Assembly: GCA_020544565.1 (NCBI GenBank)
Contig: CP078014.1
Location: 1,122,574 to 1,186,573 of the forward strand
Direction: 5' to 3'
Length of the DNA: 64,000 bases
Origin: Bradyrhizobiaceae bacterium
Lineage (GTDB): Bacteria > Pseudomonadota > Alphaproteobacteria > Rhizobiales > Xanthobacteraceae
Position 1 is the stretch's first letter. Every line of letters starts with the position of its first letter. The position numbers and the translations under genes are program-made. The notes under the pieces are model-generated. The model saw only the letters and a list, made by a program, of their open reading frames with translations, searched no databases and was not told the DNA's origin. Below, one piece after another: positions 18,967-28,591 of this stretch.

Positions 18967-20613
18967 CTAGTTCTTCGCTCCACCGGTCAACGCCTGCAGC
19001 CACATCGGCTTTTCGATCGGGGCGAAGCCGAGTGCCTGGGTTGGTTCCGGCGTGGCCGCAGCAGTCCGGCCCTGATCCACCCATCCCGGGCGTCCGTGTG
19101 CGGCAGCAGCCGGATCGGCCGCTACCTTCCATCGCGCGTCGAAGCCGTCGTTGGTGGCCTGGCGGGAAGCGGGCGCGTAGGCGTAGGGGGTCGGCGCCAC
19201 CGGGCTAAGCCCCATCTGCAGCGGCTCCGAACCGACGTTGGGCAGGTTCACGCGCAGCGTCGGCATCGGGTAGGGAAACACGGCGACCGGGATCTGATCG
19301 AGCGGCGCGGCGTCCACGGGCGGGGCTTCTTTCAGATACTGCAGCAGGACGCCCATGGCGGCCAGAAGCTGATAGTCGGCGAAAACCAGAACGCCGCGCG
19401 ACGAGGTCAGCGACACCGAGGCGTTGAAGAATTCGTTTTCGGCGTTCAGGAGGTCGATCAGCGAGCGCTGGCCGAGTTCGTATTCCTTCTGATAGGCCGC
19501 GATGGTCTTCTTGTCGGCCTGAAGCTGCCGGGCCAGCGCCGAGATCTTGTCGGCGGTGATGGTGCGCGCCGCCCAAGCCTTGTCGATCGACTCGAGAGCA
19601 TCGCGCTGGAGGCGGGACTTGGCGAGCGCCGCCTGGGTATAGCGTTCGGCCATTTCCGACCGGCGCCACACGTCCTGGCCGCCGCGGAAGATGTCCCACG
19701 ACACCACCACCTTGCCGGTGTAATCCTCGTGCTTGGTGCCGTTGTAGGGATAGGTGTTGTCGTACTTGGCCGCGCGGCCTTCGAGCGCCACCGTCGGCAC
19801 GAACGCGCCATCGGTCACCCGGAAGGCCGATTTCGCGGCGTCGGCGTCCGCGCCGGCGGCGAGCAGCGTCGGATTCATCCGCAGGGTTGCGGCCAGAGCT
19901 TCATCCTTGGATCGCGGCATGGCCGGCAGGGGGCCGGGAAACCGGAGATTGACCGGCTCCAGACCGACGACCTTGCGATAGCGCGAGCGGGCGTCGTCCA
20001 GACTGCGGATGAATTCGGCCTGCTGGGCGCGGGCGTTCTCGACGCGGCTGCGGGCCTGTTCGAGATCGCCTTCGCCGGAGCGTCCGCCCTGATAGCGGGA
20101 ATTGACGTTGGCGAAGATCTTCTCGTGGTTGCGGACGTTCTGATCGGCGAGACCGACGAGGCGCAGATAGCGCACCACATCGACATAGGCTTCCGCGGCG
20201 TCGAGCGCGATCAGCTCGGTCCTCTCGCGGACACGGAACGCGGCGGCGTTCACGCGCGCGGACTGGCGCCAGATATCATGGATCGATGCGAAGCCGTCGA
20301 ACAGAAGTTGGCGAACGACCACCGAGCTTTCGTTTCCCTGCCGCCACTTGTCGTTGTTGACGAGGGTCGGAATTGTCGAATCGCGAAACTTTTCGGGACC
20401 GTACCGTCCCTCCAGCCGCACCTGCGGGAGCAGGGTGCTCTGGGTCTGGCGCAGTTCGGATTCGGTCGCGCGACGATTCGCGGCCGCCTCGCCGACGCCG
20501 GGATTGGTCCGGATAGCCTGATTGAGCGCGTCGTTGATGGAGAATTGTTCAGCGCTGGCAGCGTGCCCCAGCGCCAAGCTCACGCCTGCAACTAGAATAC
20601 AAAGGCTTCTCAT
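18967..20613 (-). CDS. TolC-family outer-membrane channel (LapE-like), 548 aa
   Basis: This is the outer-membrane exit duct of a type I secretion system. A signal peptide (about 1-22, ending AASA-EQ) is followed by the duplicated TolC fold rich in long amphipathic helices, with typical segments NDALNQAIRTNPGV and the repeated LVNNDK/LINAEN-type motifs. The C-terminal 110 residues are Pro/Ala-rich and longer than in classical TolC. The ATG at 20613 is preferred over a TTG at 20631 because GGGG lies 8 nt before it. Gene order TolC-ABC-HlyD matches a dedicated exporter. The second type I system in this window has no channel gene of its own and might share this one. Confidence 0.92.
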   Translation of the reverse strand: MRSLCILVAGVSLALGHAASAEQFSINDALNQAIRTNPGVGEAAANRRATESELRQTQSTLLPQVRLEGRYGPEKFRDSTIPTLVNNDKWRQGNESSVVVRQLLFDGFASIHDIWRQSARVNAAAFRVRERTELIALDAAEAYVDVVRYLRLVGLADQNVRNHEKIFANVNSRYQGGRSGEGDLEQARSRVENARAQQAEFIRSLDDARSRYRKVVGLEPVNLRFPGPLPAMPRSKDEALAATLRMNPTLLAAGADADAAKSAFRVTDGAFVPTVALEGRAAKYDNTYPYNGTKHEDYTGKVVVSWDIFRGGQDVWRRSEMAERYTQAALAKSRLQRDALESIDKAWAARTITADKISALARQLQADKKTIAAYQKEYELGQRSLIDLLNAENEFFNASVSLTSSRGVLVFADYQLLAAMGVLLQYLKEAPPVDAAPLDQIPVAVFPYPMPTLRVNLPNVGSEPLQMGLSPVAPTPYAYAPASRQATNDGFDARWKVAADPAAAAHGRPGWVDQGRTAAATPEPTQALGFAPIEKPMWLQALTGGAKN

Positions 20614-20835
20614 CAAATTGCCCCAACGCAAAATATTAAAAGCACGTAAATTTGAAGAACTGTAACAGGGTATATCGCCGTGTCCTATGGTTTTTGCGAC
20701 ACAGTTCCGCCGTAAAACGCAACCTGGACCATAAAAATCCCGCGAAATTGTCAGTTTTGCTGCGATGCAGCATCAAGATCGTCTGGTTTGACGCGTTGAT
20801 CTGCTGGAATCACGGATGCAACCGGCGCGGGTGTC

Positions 20836-21312
20836 TCAGATATCCCGCCCGCCGGTGCCTGCGCCGCCGACCTTCACGGTGATCCGTTGCACCTCGGTGC
20901 GGCCCTGCGGGTACTTCACCTCCAGCAGGATCACGTCGGTGCCGACGAAATCCGCCTTTGACCGGTAGAAGGCGATGAAGCCCGGCACTTCCAGCGCCAT
21001 GCACTGCTTGTAGTTCGTCGCGCTCACCTTGCCGCGCTTCACATTGACGGTGCCATTCGCCGGCGGCGCGACCAGCCGGATCGCCGGCAGCGTGCCGGCC
21101 GTGCAATCCGGCAGCACGTTCAGATAGACACCGATGCGGATGTCTTTCGCGGAGGGGCCCTGCGCCGTGCGCTCCACCATTCTCGGGGCCGGGGCCTGCT
21201 GCGCGGCGGCGGGCTGGGCGAAGGCGAGCAGGGCGGCGACGATGCCGGCCGCCAGCCCGGACGAGGGCGCCACAGCGGGGCGAACGACGTGCGACAGCAT
21301 GATGCGTATCAT
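20836..21312 (-). CDS. Hypothetical secreted protein, 158 aa
   Basis: A signal peptide (about 1-38, ending PAAAQ) precedes a small beta-rich domain whose segments PANGTVNVKRGKVSATNY and FVGTDVILLEVKYPQGRTEVQRITVKV suggest a cell-surface or periplasmic Ig-like fold. Proteins of this style are frequent and uncharacterised in Bradyrhizobium relatives. The frame extends to an ATG at 21378, but the start at 21312 gives a normal signal peptide. The gene is divergent from the DUF1272 gene. Confidence 0.7.
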   Translation of the reverse strand: MIRIMLSHVVRPAVAPSSGLAAGIVAALLAFAQPAAAQQAPAPRMVERTAQGPSAKDIRIGVYLNVLPDCTAGTLPAIRLVAPPANGTVNVKRGKVSATNYKQCMALEVPGFIAFYRSKADFVGTDVILLEVKYPQGRTEVQRITVKVGGAGTGGRDI

Positions 21313-21446
21313 CGCTTTGATCCGGCGGAGCAGGGAGATGTCCCTTGCATTATAGGCTGGCGCTCTCCGCCCGGCCATGGTGCCGGCCCGATTTGCAATG
21401 TTATGTTTTGATCGACGCCGGGACGGCGCGCGGGAGGATACTGCCG

Positions 21447-21698
21447 ATGCTGAAGCTCAAGCCGAACTGCGAGTGCTGCGACGCCGACCTGCCGCCAGAG
21501 AGCACGGAGGCGATGATCTGCAGCTTCGAATGCACCTTCTGCGCCGCCTGCGCGACGGCGGTGCTTCATGGCGTATGCCCGAACTGCAAGGGCAATCTGG
21601 TGGCGCGCCCGATCCGCCCGGCGTTGATGCTGCAGAAATATCCCGCGTCCAGCGAACGGCATCTGCGCGCGCAGCCGTGTGCGGCCAGCGCGGCGTGA
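21447..21698 (+). CDS. DUF1272 zinc-ribbon-like protein, 83 aa
   Basis: A small Cys-rich cytoplasmic protein whose core (CECCDADLPPES, CSFECTFCAACA, VCPNCKGNL) matches the DUF1272 family. The eight or nine cysteines would bind one or two zinc ions. Function is unknown. The ATG at 21447 follows GGGAGGA by about 9 nt and is preferred over an upstream in-frame ATG at 21345 that would overlap the divergent gene's promoter. Confidence 0.82.
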   Translation: MLKLKPNCECCDADLPPESTEAMICSFECTFCAACATAVLHGVCPNCKGNLVARPIRPALMLQKYPASSERHLRAQPCAASAA

Positions 21699-21721
21699 GC
21701 GCCGGCGCACGAACCAGTGCG

Positions 21722-22303
21722 TCAATCGCCGCGGCCGTCATCTCTGCGCGGATTCTGCCGCCGCCATTCGTGCGGCTGCACGAACGAACCCGCCCAGATG
21801 CCGCGTCGCGCCACCTTCGCCGCGGCCTGCTCTGCGTCATAGAGCCCGGCGCGGTCGTATGACACGGCCCAGCCCTGCGCCACCATCCAGGCGTTGATGC
21901 TGGAGCCGTCGGGCAGGGTGCAAGTCGCCAGCACGCGGCCAAACTGGTCCAGTGACTGGCGCGGACAGGTCAGGGGCCTGTTGCGGATGTGGCTGCGCAA
22001 TTGCGCCGAAGCCTGCCGGCCGCACGGCCAGTCGCGGCCTTCGGCATCGAGGCAGGTCTGGTCGAGTTCGGGCGCGTCGATGCCAACCAGCCGAATGCGG
22101 GTGTGATCGATGACCAGCGAGTCGCCATCGACCACCAATGCGGTGCCAATGACGGGCGCGTCGGGCGTCCGCATCCAGCGCTCCACGGCATAGATGGCGA
22201 GCGAGCCGATCAGCACGATCACCATCACGATCCAGCGCCGCGTCTCGCGGCTGTATCCGGGCTGCCGGCCGGGCCGTCGCCGGGCGTTCGGTCTCTGCAT
22301 CAT
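21722..22303 (-). CDS. Membrane-anchored thermonuclease (SNase) family protein, 193 aa
   Basis: Residues about 24-42 form one membrane helix after a basic N-terminus, so the nuclease domain should face the periplasm. The domain has the family's DGDSLVIDHTRIRLVGIDAPELDQ-type core with its Arg and Glu, and a later Arg in DQFGRVLATC, which match the catalytic Arg-Glu-Arg of staphylococcal nuclease. It probably cleaves DNA or RNA non-specifically with calcium. The start ATG-ATG has AGGA 8 nt upstream. It stands alone and faces the DUF1272 gene tail to tail. Confidence 0.85.
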   Translation of the reverse strand: MMQRPNARRRPGRQPGYSRETRRWIVMVIVLIGSLAIYAVERWMRTPDAPVIGTALVVDGDSLVIDHTRIRLVGIDAPELDQTCLDAEGRDWPCGRQASAQLRSHIRNRPLTCPRQSLDQFGRVLATCTLPDGSSINAWMVAQGWAVSYDRAGLYDAEQAAAKVARRGIWAGSFVQPHEWRRQNPRRDDGRGD

Positions 22304-22732
22304 CGGGCGAATCCTGCGGATGCGATCCGGAAGTGAGAGCGCGAGCGCGGGGGCGTGCGCAAGGGATTCCGATCACGAGTTGGGGGCGATGGCAGGATTT
22401 GGCGGGACCGGCGCAGGATGGAAGGGTTCGGTCTGGTGTGGTCCGTGTCGGGCCGGCTCCATATCCGTAATTCGCATAAGGTATATTATGGAATATTTTT
22501 ATATCGAGTAATTTCAGGCAGATCAGGCGAAATCCAGATAAAATGATAGAAATATCTGATGTACGAGCCGAAAGTCTTGCGCTGCCGTCCCGTGCCCGTC
22601 CATCCATCGAAAGTACCCCGTCACCGAACGCGATGATCGATTGACCGCAAGGGTCGCCGCTGTAGAAACTGACGGCAAGGTCCGCCGGAGCAAACGTGGA
22701 AGCGAAGCCCGGGTCCAGTCAGGGAGACGACA
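22304..22732 (+). promoter_or_regulatory. Intergenic region before the acyl-CoA synthetase
   Basis: No gene is supported in these 429 bases. Positions 22470-22560 are strongly AT-rich (for example GGTATATTATGG at about 22479-22490) and probably hold promoters for the divergent genes. The ribosome-binding site GGGAGACGACA directly precedes the ATG at 22733. Confidence 0.35.
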
Positions 22733-24394
22733 ATGAGCGGCAGCCAGGAACGCTACAATGGCCAGTACAGCACCGGCCTGGACAAGACCGAGGCCAACTA
22801 TGTCGCGCTGTCCCCGCTCAGCTTTCTCAAGCGCAGCGCGGCGGTCTATCCGACCCTGACCAGCGCCGTTTACGAAGGCCGGACCTACACCTGGGCGCAG
22901 ACCTATGAGCGCTGCAAGCGCTTCGCGTCCTTTCTCGCGGCCCGGGGCATCCGGCGCGGCGATACGGTGGCGGCGATGCTGCCGAACATTCCGGCGATGA
23001 ACGAGGCGCATTTTGCCGTGCCGATGGCCGGAGCGGTGCTCAATGCGCTCAACATCCGGCTGGATGCCGCCGCCATTGCCTTCCAGCTCGACCATGGCGG
23101 CGCCAAAATCGTTCTGGTCGATCCCGAATTCGCCGGCGTCATTTCCGAGGCGCTCGGCCTGATGACCGGTCCGCGACCGCTGCTGGTGGACGTCGATGAC
23201 GCGGCGTTTGCGGGCGGCCAGCGCATCGGCGAGATCGAATACGAGGAGGCGGTGGCGTCGGGCGATCCCGACTTCGCCTGGCTCCAGCCGCAGGACGAAT
23301 GGGACGCCATCTCGCTCGGCTATACGTCCGGCACCACCGGCAATCCCAAGGGCGTCGTCACCCATTATCGTGGCGCGTATCTCAATGCCGTCAGCAACGT
23401 CCTTGCCGCCAATCTCGGCACGCATCCGGTCTATCTGTGGACGCTGCCGATGTTCCACTGCAACGGCTGGTGCTTTCCGTGGACACTGGCGGCGGTGGCC
23501 GGCGTCAACGTCTGCCTGCGCAAGGTCGAACCGAAGAAGATTTTCGAGCTGATCACGGCTCACGGCGTCACCCACATGTGCGGCGCGCCGATCGTCTACA
23601 ACACGCTGATCAACGATCCCGCTGCGCCCAAAGGCGCGGCCGCCCGCCCCGTGGTCGGGCTGATCGCGGGCGCCGCGCCGCCGGTGGCGGTGCTGGAAGG
23701 CGCGGAGAGCATCGGCATCAAGCTGACGCATGTCTACGGCCTCACCGAGGTCTACGGCCCCGCCTCCGTCTGTGCCGAGCAGCCCGGCTGGAACGATCTG
23801 CCGTCCGCCCAGCTTGCCCAGCTCAAGCGCCGGCAGGGCGTGCCCTATCCGCTTCAGGAAGCCGTCACCGTGCTCGATCCCGACACCATGCGCGAGGTGC
23901 CGCGCGACGGCGAGACCATCGGCGAGGTCATGTTCCGCGGCAACATCGTGATGAAAGGCTATCTCAAGAACGAAAAGGCGACGCAGGAAGCCTTCGCCGG
24001 CGGCTGGTTTCACACCGGCGACCTCGGCGTGCTGGACCAGGACGGCTACGTCATCATCAAGGACCGCTCCAAGGACATCATCATTTCCGGCGGCGAGAAC
24101 ATCTCGTCGGTGGAGGTCGAGGATGTGCTCTACAAGCATCCGGCGGTGCTGTTCGCGGCCGTGGTCGCCAAGCCCGATCCGAAATGGGGCGAGGTGCCGT
24201 GCGCCTTCGTCGAATTGAAGGAAGGCGCGACCGCCACCGAAGCCGAAATCCTCGCCTACTGCAAAAGCGTGCTGCCGGGCTTCAAGTCGCCCAAGGCGGT
24301 GGTGTTCGGATCGATCCCGAAAACCTCCACCGGCAAGATCCAGAAGTTCGTCCTGCGCCAGCAGGTGGATTCCGCCAAGGCGATTTCGGCGTAA
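22733..24394 (+). CDS. Acyl-CoA synthetase, AMP-binding (ANL) family, 553 aa
   Basis: This cytoplasmic enzyme activates a carboxylic acid to its CoA thioester with ATP. It has the ANL signature YTSGTTGNPKG (about residues 195-206), the A8 hinge region GDLGVLDQDGYVIIKDRSKD followed by SGGENIS (about 427-458) and the catalytic Lys of STGKIQK near residue 533. Its sequence style is that of the medium-chain fatty acid or 3-methylmercaptopropionyl-CoA (DmdB/AlkK-like) ligases. The true substrate cannot be read from sequence. It is monocistronic as far as can be seen. Confidence 0.9.
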   Translation: MSGSQERYNGQYSTGLDKTEANYVALSPLSFLKRSAAVYPTLTSAVYEGRTYTWAQTYERCKRFASFLAARGIRRGDTVAAMLPNIPAMNEAHFAVPMAGAVLNALNIRLDAAAIAFQLDHGGAKIVLVDPEFAGVISEALGLMTGPRPLLVDVDDAAFAGGQRIGEIEYEEAVASGDPDFAWLQPQDEWDAISLGYTSGTTGNPKGVVTHYRGAYLNAVSNVLAANLGTHPVYLWTLPMFHCNGWCFPWTLAAVAGVNVCLRKVEPKKIFELITAHGVTHMCGAPIVYNTLINDPAAPKGAAARPVVGLIAGAAPPVAVLEGAESIGIKLTHVYGLTEVYGPASVCAEQPGWNDLPSAQLAQLKRRQGVPYPLQEAVTVLDPDTMREVPRDGETIGEVMFRGNIVMKGYLKNEKATQEAFAGGWFHTGDLGVLDQDGYVIIKDRSKDIIISGGENISSVEVEDVLYKHPAVLFAAVVAKPDPKWGEVPCAFVELKEGATATEAEILAYCKSVLPGFKSPKAVVFGSIPKTSTGKIQKFVLRQQVDSAKAISA

Positions 24395-24640
24395 AGCGAT
24401 CGGCGCGATGGCCGCCAGGTCGCGTTGCGGGGCGCGGCCGACGGATCGAAGTGCGCCGCAGCGCGTGTCCCGGGCGCGCTGCAATGTGCAACATTGCTGC
24501 GCAGAACCGGGACCGTAACAAACGGAATTTGCATTGCAGTTTGGCGCGGAGCCGGCTTCGCATGCGTAATGGCCCCGGCTCAGCGGAGCGGCACTGCGCG
24601 CCGCACCGCGTCCGGGGCAGGAGGTTCGATTGTGGTGGCC

Positions 24641-25441
24641 CTACCCCGCGATCTCCAGCCGCAGGCCGTCGTAGCCAGCTTCGATTCCCGGCGGCAGCTT
24701 CGCGCACAGCACCTCGTAGTCGAGATCGGAATGCAGGTTGGTCAGCACCGCGCGGCGCGGCTTGAATTTCGCGATCCATGACAGCGCGTCGTCGAGACAG
24801 AAATGGCTCGGATGCGGCGCATAGCGCAGCGCGTCGACGATCCACAAATCGAGGTTTTCCAGCGCCGGCCAGCTCATTTCGGGAATGTCGTTGACGTCCG
24901 GCGTGTAGGCCGCACCGCCGATGCGATAGCCGAGTGCCGGGATATTGCCGTGCTGGAGCAGGAACGCCGACAGGGCGAGGGCGCCGCCCTTCCCTTCGAT
25001 CGTGCGGGTCTCGCCGGCCTCGATGGCGCACTTCTCCAGAATGGCCGGATAGTCGCTGCCCGGCGCCTGCTCGAAACAGTAGGAGAACCGCAGCAGGATG
25101 TCCTTGCCGGTGGAGGCGTTGAGATAGACCGGAATGCGCCGGCGCTGATGCATTACCACCGAGCGCAGGTCGTCGATGCCGTGGGTCTGGTCGGCGTGCT
25201 CGTGGGTCAGGAACACGGCGTCGAGATGATCCACGTTCGCGTCGAGCAACTGCTCGCGCAGGTCCGGCGAGGTATCGATCAGCACGCGCGTGGTGCCCTC
25301 CGCCCCCGTCTTCTCCACCAGCAGCGAACAGCGGCGGCGGCGGTTCTTCGGATTGTCGGGGTCGCAGGCGCCCCAACCGAGCGCCGGACGGGGTACGCCG
25401 GCGGAGGAGCCGGAACCCAGAATGGTGAGGGTGACGGTCAT
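24641..25441 (-). CDS. MBL-fold metal-dependent hydrolase (PhnP-like), 266 aa
   Basis: A metallo-beta-lactamase-fold phosphodiesterase/hydrolase, last gene of the dac-to-tatD operon. N-terminal LGSGSSAGVPRPALGWGACD is diagnostic of the PhnP-like branch. The metal motif is H80-x-H82-x-D84-Q85, so the usual final His of HxHxDH is Gln; this variant is common in rhizobial members as far as I recall. The start codon overlaps the tatD stop by 4 bp (ATGA). Substrate is unknown; PhnP itself acts on cyclic ribose phosphates. Confidence 0.87.
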   Translation of the reverse strand: MTVTLTILGSGSSAGVPRPALGWGACDPDNPKNRRRRCSLLVEKTGAEGTTRVLIDTSPDLREQLLDANVDHLDAVFLTHEHADQTHGIDDLRSVVMHQRRRIPVYLNASTGKDILLRFSYCFEQAPGSDYPAILEKCAIEAGETRTIEGKGGALALSAFLLQHGNIPALGYRIGGAAYTPDVNDIPEMSWPALENLDLWIVDALRYAPHPSHFCLDDALSWIAKFKPRRAVLTNLHSDLDYEVLCAKLPPGIEAGYDGLRLEIAG

Positions 25442-26232
25442 GCGGCAGTCGCGTCCGGGCGCGACACTTTATCGAACAGACGGAAGAAGTTGTCCGTGGT
25501 TTGTTGAGAGATGACTTCAAGGCTGACGCCGCGGGTTTCGGCCAGCACCTTCGCCGTCTCGCCGACGAAGGCCGGCTCGTTGCGCTTGCCGCGGAACTTG
25601 CCGGGCGCGAGGTACGGCGCGTCGGTTTCCACCATGATGCGATCCGCCGGCAGCTCGGCGGCGATGTCGCGGATGGCCTGCGAATTCCGGAAGGTCAGGA
25701 TGCCGGTGAACGAGATCGACAGGCCGAGGCCGATGGCCTTCATCGCCAGTTCGCGGCCGCCGGTGTAGCAGTGCAGCACCGCCTTGAACGGACCCTTCGC
25801 CATCTCCTCGTCGAGGATACGGCCGCAGGCGTCGTCCGCCTCGCGGGTATGGATCACCAGCGGCAGGCCGGTCGCCCGCGCCGCCGCGATATGGGCGCGG
25901 AAGCCCCGCTCCTGCGCAGCCGGCGACCCGTTGGTGTAGTGGTTGTCGAGCCCCGCCTCGCCCAGCGCCACCACCTTGGGATGCCGCGTCAGCGCGACCA
26001 GCTCATCGGCGGTGATGCCGTCTTCCTCGTCCGCATGGTGAGGATGCGTCCCCACCGAACAGTAGACGCCGGGAAAACGCTCCGCGATCGCCAGCAGCCC
26101 GTCAAACCGCCGCACCCGCGTCGAGATGCTGACCATGCGCCCCACCCCGGCCGCCGCGGCGCGCGCGACGATGCCATCGAGATCGTCGGCGAAGTCCGGG
26201 AAGTCGAGATGGCAGTGACTGTCGACCAGCAT
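25438..26232 (-). CDS. TatD-family metal-dependent DNase, 264 aa
   Basis: TatD enzymes are TIM-barrel nucleases or hydrolases that trim DNA 3' ends and may also edit D-aminoacylated substrates. The metal ligands are visible: H6 and H8 in DSHCHLD, Glu in GEAGLD, His in IHTREAD, His in LHCYTG and Asp in VETDAPYL. Length is typical. The ATG at 26232 overlaps the metG stop by one base (TGATG), giving tight translational coupling. tatD after metG is the usual order in Rhizobiales. Confidence 0.93.
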   Translation of the reverse strand: MLVDSHCHLDFPDFADDLDGIVARAAAAGVGRMVSISTRVRRFDGLLAIAERFPGVYCSVGTHPHHADEEDGITADELVALTRHPKVVALGEAGLDNHYTNGSPAAQERGFRAHIAAARATGLPLVIHTREADDACGRILDEEMAKGPFKAVLHCYTGGRELAMKAIGLGLSISFTGILTFRNSQAIRDIAAELPADRIMVETDAPYLAPGKFRGKRNEPAFVGETAKVLAETRGVSLEVISQQTTDNFFRLFDKVSRPDATAA

Positions 26233-28508
26233 CAGGGATTGCCCGCTGCGTCGTCTCTCGGCTCGATGTAGCGCGGGAACACCGGTGCGGGCGGCGGCAA
26301 CTGCGTGCCGGCCTTGATCCGCTGCGCCAGCGCCGCGAAATTGCGGGCGTCCGGTGCGACAGCAAGAAGATCGAGCAGCTTGGCGCAGGCCGCAGGCATG
26401 GCCGGCTGGGCCAGAATGGCGATCTGGCGCACCACCTCGGCGGTGACGTAGAGCACCGTCTTCTGGCGCGCGGGATCGGTCTTGGCCAGCACCCACGGCG
26501 CTTCGCCCGCGAAGTAGCGGTTGGCTTCGGCCACTACCGCCCAGATGGCGTTGAGCGCCTGATGGATTTGCTGGGTCGCCATCGCGGTGCGGGCCTGCAC
26601 CAGCATGCCGTCCGCCATGGCGAGAATGGCCTTGTCGCTGGCGCTGAAATCGCCCGGCTGCGGCAGCACGCCGGCGTGCTGTTTCGCGATCATCGACAGC
26701 GAGCGCTGCGCCAGATTGCCGAAATCGTTGGCGAGGTCGGCGTTGGTGCGCGCCACGATGGCTTCGTGGTTGTAATTGCCGTCCTGTCCGAACGGCACCT
26801 CGCGCAGCAGGAAATAGCGCAACTGATCGACGCCGTACTGATCGGCGAGATTGAACGGATCGACCACGTTGCCGACCGACTTCGACATCTTCTCGCCGCG
26901 GTTGAACAGGAAGCCGTGGGCATAGACGCGCTTCTGCACCGGAATGCCGGCCGACATCAGGAACGCGGGCCAGTACACCGCGTGAAAGCGGATGATGTCC
27001 TTGCCGATGATGTGCACGTCCGCCGGCCAGTAGCGCCAGTTCGGATCGTTCTCGTTGGGGAAGCCGACGCCGGTGATGTAGTTGGTCAGCGCATCGACCC
27101 ACACATACATCACGTGCTCCTCGTCCTGCGGCACCTTCACGCCCCAGTCGAAGGTGGTGCGCGAGATCGACAGGTCCTTCAGCCCGCTCTTGACGAAGGA
27201 GACGACCTCGTTGCGGCGCACGTCCGGCCCGATGAAATCGGGCTGGTTCGCGTACAGCGCGAGCAATTTGTCCTGATAGGCCGAAAGCCGGAAGAAATAG
27301 CTCCGCTCCTCCACCCACTCCACCGGCGTGCCCTGCGGCCCGCGCCGCACGTTGTCCTCGCCAACGGTGGTTTCGTCCTCGGCGTAATAGGCTTCGTCGC
27401 GCACCGAGTACCAGCCGGCATAGCTGTCGAGATAGATGTCGCCGCGGGCAACCATGCGCCGCCAGATCTCGCGGGTGGAGTCGTGATGCTCGCGCTCGGA
27501 GGTGCGGATGAAACGGTCGAACGACACGTCGAGGCGTTCGTCCATCTCCTTGAAGCGCGCGGCGTTGCGCGTCGCCAGCGCCATCGGAGTCATGTTCTCC
27601 TTTTCGGCGGTCTGGATCATCTTCAGGCCGTGCTCGTCGGTGCCGGTCAGGAAGAAGACGTCCTTGCCGTCGAGACGCTGGAAGCGGGCCAGCGCGTCGG
27701 TGGCGATCGCCTCATAGGCGTGGCCGATATGCGGCGCGCCGTTGGGATAGGCGATGGCGGTGGTGATGTAGAACGTGTTGCGGGCGGCCGCATCCGCTGC
27801 CGGTGTCGCCGGTTTCGCGGCAGGCTGCTGTGCCGGCCGACGCGGCGCGCTCGCTGGCGCGGGCTTCGCGGCGGCACCGAACGGCAGCGACAGCCGCTTC
27901 GCCCGGACGGATACGGTCGGCACGAATGCAGCCGGGACAGATGCAGGCGAGACGGGTGCGGCCGGGACGGCAGGTGGCACGGATGTGGTCGGGGCGGATG
28001 TGGCGGTCGATTCCGTTTTCGGCGCAGCTGGCTTTGTCACCGGAGCAACGGCCGGCTGTTTCACCGGGGCGGCGACCGGCTTGGCCGCTTTGGCCTTGGT
28101 CACGGACGCAGTGGCCGGTTTGACCGTGGCCGCCGACGGGGCGCGCGCAGGCGTCTTGCCCTTGGCGGCAGGCGCTGTCGCGCCCTTCCCGACCGTTTTG
28201 CGCACGACCTTCTTCGCGGTTGTCTTGACGGCCTTTTTGACGGGAGTCTTTTTGACCGGAGCCTTCACCGCTTTCCTGGTCGCCGTCTTTGTCACCTTCT
28301 TGGCAGGCTTGGCCGCGGGCTTCTTCGCCGGCGCGGTTGTCTTGACGGCTGTCTTGGCAACGGCTTTTTTCGCAGCAGTTTTTTTCGAACCCGCCTTTTT
28401 CGCGACAGCCTTTTTCACAACAGCCTTTTTCGCGCCGGCCTTTTTCAAGCCAGGCTTGGCGGCTTTCTTTTTCGTCTTCGCGGCGGTGGTCTTGGCTTTC
28501 TTGGCCAT
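26232..28508 (-). CDS. metG: Methionyl-tRNA synthetase with histone-H1-like N-terminal extension, 758 aa
   Basis: The enzyme charges tRNA-Met with methionine. The class I core begins at about residue 244 ([14 protein letters not shown]), with HIGH at 260-263 and KMSKS near 540, and is about 515 residues, the short form without a C-terminal tRNA-binding domain. In front lie about 155 residues made almost only of Lys, Ala, Thr, Val and Pro ([13 protein letters not shown] repeats, like histone H1 or HU tails) and a Pro/Ala linker to 243. No internal start codon lies near the core, so the extension is continuous with the enzyme. The ATG at 28508 has GGAAAAG 4 nt upstream. The extension could help hold tRNA or nucleic acid; that is inference. 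Confidence 0.93.
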   Translation of the reverse strand: MAKKAKTTAAKTKKKAAKPGLKKAGAKKAVVKKAVAKKAGSKKTAAKKAVAKTAVKTTAPAKKPAAKPAKKVTKTATRKAVKAPVKKTPVKKAVKTTAKKVVRKTVGKGATAPAAKGKTPARAPSAATVKPATASVTKAKAAKPVAAPVKQPAVAPVTKPAAPKTESTATSAPTTSVPPAVPAAPVSPASVPAAFVPTVSVRAKRLSLPFGAAAKPAPASAPRRPAQQPAAKPATPAADAAARNTFYITTAIAYPNGAPHIGHAYEAIATDALARFQRLDGKDVFFLTGTDEHGLKMIQTAEKENMTPMALATRNAARFKEMDERLDVSFDRFIRTSEREHHDSTREIWRRMVARGDIYLDSYAGWYSVRDEAYYAEDETTVGEDNVRRGPQGTPVEWVEERSYFFRLSAYQDKLLALYANQPDFIGPDVRRNEVVSFVKSGLKDLSISRTTFDWGVKVPQDEEHVMYVWVDALTNYITGVGFPNENDPNWRYWPADVHIIGKDIIRFHAVYWPAFLMSAGIPVQKRVYAHGFLFNRGEKMSKSVGNVVDPFNLADQYGVDQLRYFLLREVPFGQDGNYNHEAIVARTNADLANDFGNLAQRSLSMIAKQHAGVLPQPGDFSASDKAILAMADGMLVQARTAMATQQIHQALNAIWAVVAEANRYFAGEAPWVLAKTDPARQKTVLYVTAEVVRQIAILAQPAMPAACAKLLDLLAVAPDARNFAALAQRIKAGTQLPPPAPVFPRYIEPRDDAAGNP

Positions 28509-28591
28509 CACGCTTTTCCAGTCATGTCATGTCGAAGCCGACAGCATCGCATTCGCTTGAGGAGGCGCTGCCAAGCCGGCGATTGTCCTGT

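Noticed and set aside
24641..25441. Broken MBL active site (Gln instead of His at residue 85)
   Set aside because: I recall the same HxHxDQ variant in rhizobial members at this operon position, so it is probably a family feature, not damage.
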